From Streptomyces nanshensis (lineage in GTDB: Bacteria; Actinomycetota; Actinomycetes; Streptomycetales; Streptomycetaceae): DNA of 46,595 nucleotides. Below the pieces are notes generated by a model, which made no database searches, was not told the origin of the DNA, and worked only from the letters and a program-made list of their open reading frames with translations. Of the stretch, positions 1 through 7,411 are shown in pieces. Each line of letters starts with the position of its first letter. Within the stretch, counting starts at the first letter, position 1. Where the stretch lies: positions 1 through 46,595 of the forward strand of contig NZ_LJGW01000293.1 of the NCBI RefSeq assembly GCF_001751255.1. Direction: 5' to 3'. Both the position numbers and the translations under genes were made by a program.

Positions 1-1007
1 TGCGAAAATAGAGAATTTAGTTCAGTCAATACACCGCATCCGCCCTCGTGGCCGGTGTTCAACGCGGCCAGCAGATCCGTCACTTCGGCTCCCCGCACCT
101 CGCCGACGACCAGCCTGTCCGGGCGCATCCGCAGCGCCTGCCGGACCAGGTCCTCCAGCGCGACCTTGCCCGCGCCCTCCTGGTTCGCCGGACGGGCCTC
201 CAGCCGTACGACATGGGGGTGGTCGGGACGCAGTTCGGCCGAATCCTCGGCGAGCACGATCCGTTCCTCCGGCCCCACGAGCCCCAGCAGCGAACTCAGC
301 AACGTCGTCTTGCCCGAGCCCGTACCACCGCTGATCAAGAACGAGAGCCGTGACTCCAGCACCGCCCGCAACAGCCGCTCGCCGCCCGGAGGCAGCGTCC
401 CGGCGGCGACCAACTCCGCGAGGCTGAACGCCTTGTGACGCACCACCCGCAGCGAGAGGCAGGTCGATCCCACGGCCACCGGCGGCAGGACGGCGTGCAG
501 CCGGGTGCCGTCCGGAAGCCGGGCGTCCACCCACGGCCTGGCGTCGTCCAGCCGCCGTCCGGCGGAGGTGGCCAGCCGCTGGGCGAGCCGCCGTACCGAA
601 GCCGCGTCGCGGAAGCGCACGTCGGTACGTTCCAGGCCCCTGCCGCGGTCGACCCACACCTCGTCGGGACGGGTCACCAGCACATCCGTGACGTCCGGCT
701 CCGCGAGCAGCGGTTCCAGCGGACCGGTGCCCACCATCTCCGACCGCAGCGCCTCCACCACGCCCAGCACCGCGCTGTCGCCCAACAGCCGTCCATGCGC
801 CCGCAGCGCCGCTGCGACCCGTGCGGGGGTGGGCTCCGCGCCCGTCTCGGCGAGCGTTCGGCGCACCACGTCGAGAAGCGTGGGCTCCTGCTCCGCCCCA
901 ACTGCCGTACTCCCGGCCGCTCTTCCGACGGCCGCGGGCTCCAGCAACCCAGGCCCCGTACCGTCCCTACGGTGCCCGGCCGGCGCCTGCCGCTGACTCG
1001 CGCTCAT
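1..1007 (-). CDS. TadA/CpaF-type secretion ATPase, 3' end missing
   Basis: Cytoplasmic hexameric ATPase of the CpaF/TadA (VirB11-like) family, which powers assembly of Flp/Tad pili. The start is the ATG at 1007, overlapping the stop of the upstream ssd-like gene as ATGA. The Walker A motif GGTGSGKTT lies near residues 226-234, followed by an Asp-box-like AEDSAEL stretch, the Walker B region RPDRLVVGEVRG, and the conserved NTGHEGG motif around residue 318. After GHEGGCG the homology stops abruptly: family members continue with a TxHAN motif, but here the last 32 bases are AT-rich and encode an unrelated stretch. The frame stays open to the edge. The gene is therefore broken, inserted into, or joined to foreign sequence at about position 33. 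Confidence 0.88.
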   Translation of the reverse strand, partial: MSASQRQAPAGHRRDGTGPGLLEPAAVGRAAGSTAVGAEQEPTLLDVVRRTLAETGAEPTPARVAAALRAHGRLLGDSAVLGVVEALRSEMVGTGPLEPLLAEPDVTDVLVTRPDEVWVDRGRGLERTDVRFRDAASVRRLAQRLATSAGRRLDDARPWVDARLPDGTRLHAVLPPVAVGSTCLSLRVVRHKAFSLAELVAAGTLPPGGERLLRAVLESRLSFLISGGTGSGKTTLLSSLLGLVGPEERIVLAEDSAELRPDHPHVVRLEARPANQEGAGKVALEDLVRQALRMRPDRLVVGEVRGAEVTDLLAALNTGHEGGCGVLTELNSLFS

Positions 1008-2158
1008 ACGGCGACACCTCCGCCGCTCACTCCGCCGCTCAACGCCTGCTCCCAGAAGTCCCGGCAGAACCGGGCCAGCATGCCGCTCGGTCGCGCACCC
1101 GGCGGCACACCGCGCTCCGCGGCCTCCAAAAGGCCGGGCTCCCAGGGCAGTTCACCGGCGAGCGGCAGCCGCAGCAGCCGCGCGACCTCCTCCTCGTCCA
1201 GGCCCGGCCCGTACCCGCGGGAGCCTCCGGGGCCGCCTGGCGTACGCACCACCGCCCGCAGATCGCGCAGCACCATCTGCGTACGCGAGGCGACACGGTG
1301 CGCCGCAGCCACGGCACGCACCTCCGCCGGCACCACCAGCAGCCCCAGGTCCGTCTGCGCCAGCGCCTCGGCCACCGTCTCGTCCACGCCCCGCGGCAGA
1401 TCGACCACGACCACGCCACCGCGCCGCCGCGCGGCGGAGATCACGGATCTCATCGCGTCCGCCGGGATCAGCACGGAGTCCCCCCGGTCCCAGCTCAGCA
1501 CGCTCAAGTCGTGCAGTTTCGGCAGCGATTCCTCGAGCGCACCGCCGCCGACCCGGCCCCGCGACTCCGCGAACGCCGGCCATCGCAGCCCCTCCGTTCT
1601 CTCTCCGCCGAGCAGTACGTCGAGACCGCCGCCGAGGGTGTCGCCGTCGACGAGGACGGTGCGCTGCCCCACCCGCGCGGCCGTGACCGCGAGGGCGCAG
1701 GCCAGCGTCGACGCCCCTGCGCCGCCGCGCCCGCCCAGCACTCCGACGGTCAGCGCGGGGCGGCCGACGGACTCGGTCGCGTCGGCGATACGGCCGGTCA
1801 GCCAGCTCTCGGCATCGGGCAGCATGACGACGCCTTCGGCGCCGATGCGGGCGCCGCGCTCCCAGACCCCCGGATCGTCCAAGTCCTTGCCGACGAGCAG
1901 CACTCCCGCCCTGCGCCGGATTCCGGATGGCTCTCCGCCGGAGGTGCCGCCCAGACCTTGGGCACCCGCGCAGTCGTCGCCGACAAGGACGAGGGGCGCC
2001 TTCTCCCAGGACTTCGCTCCGCCCCACCCGGCCCATGCCGTCCGGTCCCGAGGCGCTCCATGCACAACTTCCGCTTCTGCCCCGGCCGCTGCACACAGCC
2101 TCAGCAGATCGTCAAGGAGTTCTTCGTCCTCAGTGACAATCAGAATGGTTTCAGCCAC
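1004..2158 (-). CDS. ssd: Ssd/CpaE-like septum-site/pilus-localisation ATPase
   Basis: A 384-residue CpaE/MinD-superfamily protein. An N-terminal receiver-like region (MAETILIVTEDEELLDDL) is followed by a deviant Walker A, GGRGGAGAST, near residues 144-153, and a VLVDGDTLGGG switch. Actinobacterial members are called Ssd (septum site determining) and sit directly before the TadA ATPase gene, as here; they may position pilus or septum machinery at the membrane. The start is GTG at 2158, with a purine-rich AGGGGG about 10 nt upstream. The 4-nt overlap with the tadA-like gene indicates translational coupling. The role is family knowledge, not proven here. Confidence 0.85.
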   Translation of the reverse strand: MAETILIVTEDEELLDDLLRLCAAAGAEAEVVHGAPRDRTAWAGWGGAKSWEKAPLVLVGDDCAGAQGLGGTSGGEPSGIRRRAGVLLVGKDLDDPGVWERGARIGAEGVVMLPDAESWLTGRIADATESVGRPALTVGVLGGRGGAGASTLACALAVTAARVGQRTVLVDGDTLGGGLDVLLGGERTEGLRWPAFAESRGRVGGGALEESLPKLHDLSVLSWDRGDSVLIPADAMRSVISAARRRGGVVVVDLPRGVDETVAEALAQTDLGLLVVPAEVRAVAAAHRVASRTQMVLRDLRAVVRTPGGPGGSRGYGPGLDEEEVARLLRLPLAGELPWEPGLLEAAERGVPPGARPSGMLARFCRDFWEQALSGGVSGGGVAV

Positions 2159-2411
2159 GTTCCAGACCCCCTTCGCGCTTCACAGGCTCACTCCCGCAAA
2201 CACCTGCGGGAGCCGTCGGGAATCACCCTGCGGGGAACGCGAAAAGCTCGGTGATCATGGTCCAAAACTGTGGACATGCCTCGGGTTGTGAATAACTCCG
2301 TCACCCCTCCTGGCGACTCCCGGAGAGCAGTCCGGCGACTACACTGAGTTACTGATCCAGCGATGCCCGCCGCGGGCCAACGAAGATCGCCGAGGGAGGG
2401 GAAAACGATCA

Positions 2412-2516
2412 GTGAAAGGCAGAACAGGCCTTGGACATGCGACGACCCCCGCCGGGGGGGAGAGCGGGGGTCGTCCCCAGGGCCGACTCGGGGGGGGAGG
2501 AGTCGGGCCGGGTTAG
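2412..2516 (+). CDS. candidate 34-codon leader peptide
   Basis: A GTG start at 2412 preceded by a strong GGGAGGGG Shine-Dalgarno-like run about 12 nt upstream opens a 34-codon frame ending in TAG at 2516. The peptide is Gly-rich and runs straight through the 12-bp hairpin at 2441-2475. It lies between the divergent ssd-like and HAD genes, upstream of and in the same direction as the HAD gene. It could be a leader peptide for attenuation, an unannotated small protein, or chance. I do not recognise the sequence. Confidence 0.3.
   Translation: MKGRTGLGHATTPAGGESGGRPQGRLGGGGVGPG
2441..2506 (+). other. two tandem GC-rich hairpins in a divergent intergenic region
   Basis: A perfect 12-bp inverted repeat (GACGACCCCCGC / GCGGGGGTCGTC, 2441-2452 and 2464-2475, 11-nt loop) is followed by a 7-bp stem (CCGACTC / GAGTCGG, 2483-2489 and 2500-2506). 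Both flanking annotated genes point away from this spot, so an ordinary end-of-gene terminator is not expected. An attenuator in the HAD-gene leader, or the end of a small transcript, fits better. The rest of 2159-2610 shows no other recognisable element. Confidence 0.6.
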
Positions 2517-2610
2517 CACGGTCGCGAACGATCCGTGACTTCCATGGTGTACCCGAGGGCCTTCTCAGGCAAACCCACGCGCCCCAGCTTACGCCGAATG
2601 GTTGGCGCCT

Positions 2611-3453
2611 ATGCTCGCCTTCGTGGAAAACCTAGCGATGCGCCGCACAGCCGCGTTCTTCGATCTGGACAAGACGGTCATTGCGAAGTCGAGCACGCTC
2701 GCCTTCGGCAGATCCTTCTACCAAGGTGGCCTGATCAATCGCCGTGCCGTACTCCGCACCGCCTACGCGCAGTTCGTATATCTCCTCGGGGGCGCGGACC
2801 ACGACCAGATGGAGCGGATGCGGGAGTATCTCTCGGCGCTGTGCCGGGGGTGGAACGTCGAGCAGGTCAAGGAGATCGTCGCCGAGACGATCCACGACCT
2901 CATCGACCCGATCATCTACGACGAGGCGGCCTCCCTCATCGAGCAGCACCATCTCGCGGGCCGCGACGTCGTCATCGTCTCCACCTCGGGGGCCGAAGTC
3001 GTGGAACCCATCGGGGAGTTGATCGGTGCCGACCGGGTGGTGGCGACCCGCATGGTCGTCGAGGACGGCTGCTACTCGGGCGAGATCGAGTACTACGCCT
3101 ACGGGCCGGCCAAGGCGGAGGCGATCGCCGCGCTCGCGGAGTCCGAGGGGTACGACCTGAGCCGGTGCTACGCCTACAGCGACTCGGTCACGGACATCCC
3201 GATGCTGGAGGCGGTCGGGCATCCCTGCGCGGTCAACCCCGACCGTGCGCTGCGCAAGGAGGCACTCGGCCGCGAGTGGCCCGTGCTCAGCTTCTCCCGT
3301 CCCGTCCGGCTCAAGGAGCGCATCCCCAGCCTGTCGATGCCGTCCCGGCCCGCGCTGGCGATCGCCGCCGCGGCGGTGGGAGCGGCGGCGGCCACCGCCG
3401 GACTGGTCTGGTACACGACACAGCGCAGGGGCGCCCGTTTCGATCGGCTTTGA
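2611..3453 (+). CDS. HAD-IB family phosphatase with C-terminal membrane anchor
   Basis: Haloacid dehalogenase subfamily IB hydrolase (SerB-like fold), predicted to dephosphorylate a small phosphorylated substrate that is not known. The catalytic motif I DLDKT lies near residue 18, motif II VIVSTSG in the middle, and motif III with its metal-binding end at YAYSDSVTDIPML. A C-terminal Ala/Val-rich segment (around residues 248-268) followed by basic residues looks like a membrane anchor. I chose the ATG at 2611; an upstream in-frame TTG at 2602 would add only three residues. No strong SD sits before the ATG, so the mRNA may be leaderless or translated from the leader ORF upstream. It converges on the Fic-like gene across a hairpin. 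Confidence 0.88.
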   Translation: MLAFVENLAMRRTAAFFDLDKTVIAKSSTLAFGRSFYQGGLINRRAVLRTAYAQFVYLLGGADHDQMERMREYLSALCRGWNVEQVKEIVAETIHDLIDPIIYDEAASLIEQHHLAGRDVVIVSTSGAEVVEPIGELIGADRVVATRMVVEDGCYSGEIEYYAYGPAKAEAIAALAESEGYDLSRCYAYSDSVTDIPMLEAVGHPCAVNPDRALRKEALGREWPVLSFSRPVRLKERIPSLSMPSRPALAIAAAAVGAAAATAGLVWYTTQRRGARFDRL

Positions 3454-3717
3454 GGGAACTTCGAGGGAAAAGGCAAAGACCAGGAGCCAGGGGTTCCACA
3501 TCGCGGCGGCGCGCAGTACAAAGGAGTTGACGGCCCGCGAGACCAGCGGCAAAGGAGAACTTGCCGGTACGCACAAGGCCCCACGGACCGCCTCGCATGA
3601 ATATCGGGCACCCACGCGACGCTGGGCCCGCGAATCGGGCGAATCCGCCAGGACCGGCGAAGTCCCGGCCTGACGGGAACTGAGAGAGCACGCACTGGTA
3701 ACCCGGTATCCGTGCCA

Positions 3718-3748
3718 GCGGCGGCACCGTCCACGGCGGTGTCGCCGC
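3718..3748. terminator. bidirectional hairpin between convergent genes
   Basis: A 12-bp stem with one G-T wobble (GCGGCGGCACCG against CGGTGTCGCCGC, 7-nt loop) sits between the HAD gene and the Fic-like gene, which converge. No U-tract follows, as is usual in high-GC actinobacteria. The rest of 3454-3717 holds no gene I can support. Confidence 0.65.
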
Positions 3749-3786
3749 AACTCGTGCTCCCCCGGCGTGCGGACGTCCGCTGCGCG

Positions 3787-4626
3787 CTATGCCGCGCCGC
3801 GCTGCAGCGCCTCGCACACCGCCGTCGTCTCGCGCGCACCCAGCTCAAGGGCCTTGCCGCAGTGGGCGATCCAGGCGGCGACCCCCTCGGGCGTCCCGGA
3901 CGCGTAGCCCTCCAGCGCCTGCTCGTACGCCTGCCGGCCCTGTTCGGCCTGGCCGACCTCGGCGGGGCAGACCGACTTGGGGTCGAGGCCGCTGCCGACC
4001 AGTACGACGCGTTCGGCCGCCCGCGCGACGAGCCCGTTGGCGGAGACGAACGGCCGCAGCGTCGCCAGTTCGCCGTGGACGACCGCGGCGAGCACCAGCG
4101 CCGGTGCCTCGCTGCCGTCCGCCACGATGCGAGCGAGCGCGTCCAGACGGGCCGCCACCTCGTCCGCGTCCGGCAGTGCGCCCTCCCCGCCGGTCGTGCT
4201 CGACGGGCCGGGTCCCGTCACCGGCTCGCCTGCGAGGCGCGGCCTGCCCACCGTCTCGTCGGGCGCGGCGCCCCCCGCCGCGACGAGGTGCAGACGCGCG
4301 AGCACACGGAGGGGCGACTGCGGCCATACGTCGAGGAGTTGGCCCGCCTCCGCCGTCGTACGCAGCGCCGCTCCGACCGTGCGCGGCTCGCCCTCGGCGC
4401 CGAAGTCCGTACGCCGCCGCAGCTCCTCCAGCACCCAGTCGGCCCCTTCGAGCGCGGCGGAGGCCCGTGCTCCGCGCAGCACCGCCTCGGCGCTCACCTC
4501 GCTGCTGCGCCGGCGCATCACACGGTGGCCGTAGATCCGGTCCACGGCCTTCCGTACGGACTCCACGGCGTCCTGGACACCGGGCAGCGTCCCGAGCGGA
4601 GCGAGGGGATCAGCGGGGCTACTCAT
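3787..4626 (-). CDS. Fic-fold-like protein with degenerate active site
   Basis: A 279-residue protein with two marks of the Fic (AMP-transferase) fold. One is RPFVSANGLVAR at residues 191-202, which lines up with the HPFxxGNGRxxR catalytic loop but lacks the catalytic His (Arg instead) and the GNGR core. The other is ASAALEG near residues 55-61, resembling the inhibitory SxxxEG/N helix. Loss of the catalytic His argues against AMPylation and for a structural or regulatory role. An acidic, Gly/Ser-rich linker lies near residues 130-155. The start is the ATG at 4626. It is divergent from the CooC-like ATPase gene across about 108 bp. Confidence in a real gene is high; the Fic assignment is moderate. 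Confidence 0.72.
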   Translation of the reverse strand: MSSPADPLAPLGTLPGVQDAVESVRKAVDRIYGHRVMRRRSSEVSAEAVLRGARASAALEGADWVLEELRRRTDFGAEGEPRTVGAALRTTAEAGQLLDVWPQSPLRVLARLHLVAAGGAAPDETVGRPRLAGEPVTGPGPSSTTGGEGALPDADEVAARLDALARIVADGSEAPALVLAAVVHGELATLRPFVSANGLVARAAERVVLVGSGLDPKSVCPAEVGQAEQGRQAYEQALEGYASGTPEGVAAWIAHCGKALELGARETTAVCEALQRGAA

Positions 4627-4734
4627 GCGTGAGACCCTACGCGTCGCCGACGTCGCAACTCCCGTCGCACGAACGAGTGGTCCTTCCCACGCCTGCCCGG
4701 CACCCACCCCGGTCGCACCCCTACGCTCCTGTTC

Positions 4735-5718
4735 ATGAAAATCGCTTTCGTCGGCAAGGGCGGCAGTGGCAAGACCACGCTGTCCTCACTCTTCATCCGT
4801 CAGCTCGCCGCCGCACACGTCCCCCTCGTCGCGGTGGACGCCGACATCAACCAGCACCTGGGCACCGCGCTGGGGATGGACGAGTCCGAAGCGGCCGCGC
4901 TCCCTTCCATGGGCGCCCAACTGCCCTTGATCAAGGACTGGTTGCGGGGTACGAACCCCCGTATCGCCTCGTCCGAGACGATGATCAAGACGACGCCGCC
5001 GGGCACCGGCTCGCGCCTGCTGCGGATCACCGAGGACAACCCGGTCTACGACGCGTGCGCGCACCGCCTCGCGCTGGAGGGCGGCGAGGTACGGCTGCTG
5101 GTCACGGGGCCCTTCACCGAGGCCGACCTGGGTGTCGCCTGCTACCACTCCAAGACCGGGGCCGTCGAGCTGTTCCTGAACCATCTCGTGGACGGGCGCG
5201 AGGAGTTCGTCGTCGTCGACATGACCGCGGGGAGCGACTCGTTCGCGTCCGGGATGTTCACGCGCTTCGACATGACCTTCCTGGTGGCCGAACCGACGCG
5301 CAAGGGCGTCTCGGTCTACCGCCAGTACAAGGAGTACGCGCGGGAGTTCGGCGTCCCGTTGCGCGTGGTGGGGAACAAGGTGCACAGCGAGGACGACCTG
5401 GAGTTCCTGCGGGAGGCGGCCGGTGACGATCTGCTGGTCGCCTTCGGCCAGTCCGGCTGGGTCCGCGCCATGGAGAAGGGCCGGCCGCGTCCGCTCGCGG
5501 AGCTGGAGCCGGAGAACCGCAGTGCGCTGGCCGTGCTCCACGAGGCCGCAGACGCGTCGTACGAGCGTCGCGACTGGCGGCGCTACACACGGCAGATGGT
5601 GCACTTCCACCGGCGCAACGCCGAGAGCTGGGGCAACGAGAAGACGGGCGCGGACCTCGCCGCCCAGGTCGACCCGGACTTCGTACTCGGCGAGCAGACG
5701 ACGCCGCAGCCCGTCTGA
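4735..5718 (+). CDS. CooC/MinD-like P-loop ATPase
   Basis: A 327-residue deviant-Walker NTPase of the CooC/MinD group. Residues 1-17 hold MKIAFVGKGGSGKTT with the signature Lys, followed by the VAVDADINQHLG switch and VVVDMTAGSDSFASG as Walker B. CooC-type proteins insert metal into enzymes such as CO dehydrogenase, but no such partner gene is nearby, so the client is unknown. The C-terminal third carries many Arg, Trp and His residues (RRDWRRYTRQMVHFHRR). A perfect 18-bp hairpin closes the transcript and separates it from the convergent deacetylase gene. Confidence 0.85.
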   Translation: MKIAFVGKGGSGKTTLSSLFIRQLAAAHVPLVAVDADINQHLGTALGMDESEAAALPSMGAQLPLIKDWLRGTNPRIASSETMIKTTPPGTGSRLLRITEDNPVYDACAHRLALEGGEVRLLVTGPFTEADLGVACYHSKTGAVELFLNHLVDGREEFVVVDMTAGSDSFASGMFTRFDMTFLVAEPTRKGVSVYRQYKEYAREFGVPLRVVGNKVHSEDDLEFLREAAGDDLLVAFGQSGWVRAMEKGRPRPLAELEPENRSALAVLHEAADASYERRDWRRYTRQMVHFHRRNAESWGNEKTGADLAAQVDPDFVLGEQTTPQPV

Positions 5719-5764
5719 GCGGCGCCCGACGCCCCGTACGGCCGGCGGCACAGCACCCGAACGG

Positions 5765-5808
5765 GCAGGCGGTGGACGGAGGTTGACCGGCCTCCGTCCA
5801 CCGCCTGC
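5765..5808. terminator. strong bidirectional terminator hairpin
   Basis: A perfect 18-bp inverted repeat (5765-5782 with 5791-5808, 8-nt loop TTGACCGG) lies exactly between the convergent CooC-like and deacetylase genes. It is one of the longest perfect stems in the window and has no U-tract. Confidence 0.9.
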
Positions 5809-5831
5809 ACCGTGAGATGTGTACGGACGGC

Positions 5832-7091
5832 TCACTGACGCTTGGTGCCGCCGGCCCCGTGACCGGAGAGCAGCTTCGTCGTCCGTGCGTCCTTGCGGAA
5901 GGTCTTCCAGCCGCCCGCGGGCTTCTCGCCGACCCCGAGCTTGCGGAGCTTGGCCAGCGTTCCCGGGTCCTGGGCGTCGAGCCACTCGACGAGCTGGCGG
6001 AACGAGACGCAGCGGACCTCCTGCTTGCGGCAGACCGACTTCATCACGCTCTCGACGGCGTCCATGTACACACCGCCGTTCCAGTCCTCGAAGTGGTTGC
6101 CGATGACCATGGGTGCGCGGTTGCCCTTGTAGGCGCGCTCGAAGCCCTTCATCAGACCCTGGCGCATCTCACGCCCGTACGAGGCGTGCTTCGCGACGGG
6201 ACCGTGGACCGTCCCGGACTGGTTCGCCAGGAAGTTGTAGTCCATGGAGAGGGTCTCGAACTTCCGCCCCGGCACGGGGACTTCCTGGAGCGGTACGTCC
6301 CACAGGCCGCCCTTCTTGCCGGGCCAGACCTGGGTCCCGTTGCCGCTGGAGTCGTAGCGGAAGCCCATCTGGCGGGCCGCGCTGAGCAGATTCTGCTGGC
6401 CCTCGAGGCAGGGGGCGCGGCCGCCGATCAGTTCCTTGTCGTAGTCGAAGGGAAGAGGTGCCTCGCGCTTGAAGCCCGTGGTCGTCTTCCAGTGCTCCAC
6501 GAACCACTTGGCCTGGCGTATCTCGCTCTTCCACTGGTCGGCGGACCAGCTTCCGACACCACGGGGGCCGCAGAAGTGGCCGTTGAAGTGGGTGCCGATC
6601 TCGTTTCCGTCGAGCCATGCCTTGCGTACCTCGCGCAGGGTGGCCCGAATGTTCTTGTCCTTGAGGTAGCCGATGTCGGAGGCGCCGCTCGCGTGGCCGG
6701 GGGGCGCGTACCGGTGGGACTTCGCCTCGGGGAGGGCGTATATGCCGCTGAGGAAGAACGACTGCGAGGCGCCGTAGCGCTTGCCCGCCTTGCGGAAGCG
6801 GGAGAAGAGCTTCTTGCCGTCCTCGCCGGCTCCGTCCCAGGAGAAGACGACGAACTGCGGCGGCTTGCCGTTCTTGCCGAGCTTCCGCGGCACGGGCTGG
6901 TTGGGCTGCCGGCCGGATATGGAGGTCGAGCCGTCCCCGATGACGCGGGCCTGCTGCTCGGGCTTCTCCTCGGGGGCCGAGCTGCCCTGGCCCTCCGGGC
7001 TTCGCGTGGTCTCGCCGGCACACCCGCTCATGACCACGGTGAGCGCCATGCCCGCCGATATGCCCACGAGCCACCGTCGTGTGGCTGTCAT
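5832..7091 (-). CDS. polysaccharide-deacetylase-like lipoprotein
   Basis: A 419-residue secreted lipoprotein. The signal peptide has a basic N-terminus (MTATRRW), a hydrophobic core and a lipobox ending MSGC near residue 23, so it should be lipidated and anchored outside the membrane. The mature protein has the NodB-like (CE4) layout: FVVFSWDGAG in place of the usual TFDDG, GNEIGTHFNGHF for the metal-binding H-x3-H region, and later VIGNHFEDWNG. Members of this Streptomyces group are annotated as putative deacetylases or secreted lipoproteins of cell-wall metabolism. The substrate is not known. It is divergent from acs. Confidence 0.82.
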   Translation of the reverse strand: MTATRRWLVGISAGMALTVVMSGCAGETTRSPEGQGSSAPEEKPEQQARVIGDGSTSISGRQPNQPVPRKLGKNGKPPQFVVFSWDGAGEDGKKLFSRFRKAGKRYGASQSFFLSGIYALPEAKSHRYAPPGHASGASDIGYLKDKNIRATLREVRKAWLDGNEIGTHFNGHFCGPRGVGSWSADQWKSEIRQAKWFVEHWKTTTGFKREAPLPFDYDKELIGGRAPCLEGQQNLLSAARQMGFRYDSSGNGTQVWPGKKGGLWDVPLQEVPVPGRKFETLSMDYNFLANQSGTVHGPVAKHASYGREMRQGLMKGFERAYKGNRAPMVIGNHFEDWNGGVYMDAVESVMKSVCRKQEVRCVSFRQLVEWLDAQDPGTLAKLRKLGVGEKPAGGWKTFRKDARTTKLLSGHGAGGTKRQ

Positions 7092-7411
7092 CGGATCACC
7101 TCACCCTTGTCGATGTCGCTCCGTAACGGATCAACTCCGGTACGTGATTCAAAGCTGACATCTTTCGCATAACGGGCAACTCGGGAGAGGTTCCGGGGTG
7201 ACGTCTTCACCCTCCGGGCGCAGCCGCGGCACACGCTCCGCACCGCCGGCGAAGGGGATCTCGAACGCCTCGACGACAGGTCTAAACCATTTCGTCACCA
7301 GCTCTTGTCACATGGGCACGAGGGCTGATGAGCTAGGCCGGAGTCCAAGGTCCGGGCAGGATCGGGGCCTTGGGACGAGACACAACAGACACCCTGGGAA
7401 AGGGAGATGTC
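7092..7411. other. divergent promoter region, deacetylase / acs
   Basis: This 320-bp gap must hold promoters for both flanking genes. I see no convincing operator or -35/-10 pair. Just before acs is the ribosome binding site AGGGAG at 7401-7406, six nt from the GTG, which decides that start. Confidence 0.4.

Noticed and set aside
435-2291. Long plus-strand frame over the tadA/ssd region
   Set aside because: Low-complexity Pro/Ser/Arg-rich translation antisense to two genes with clear family motifs; a typical high-GC shadow.
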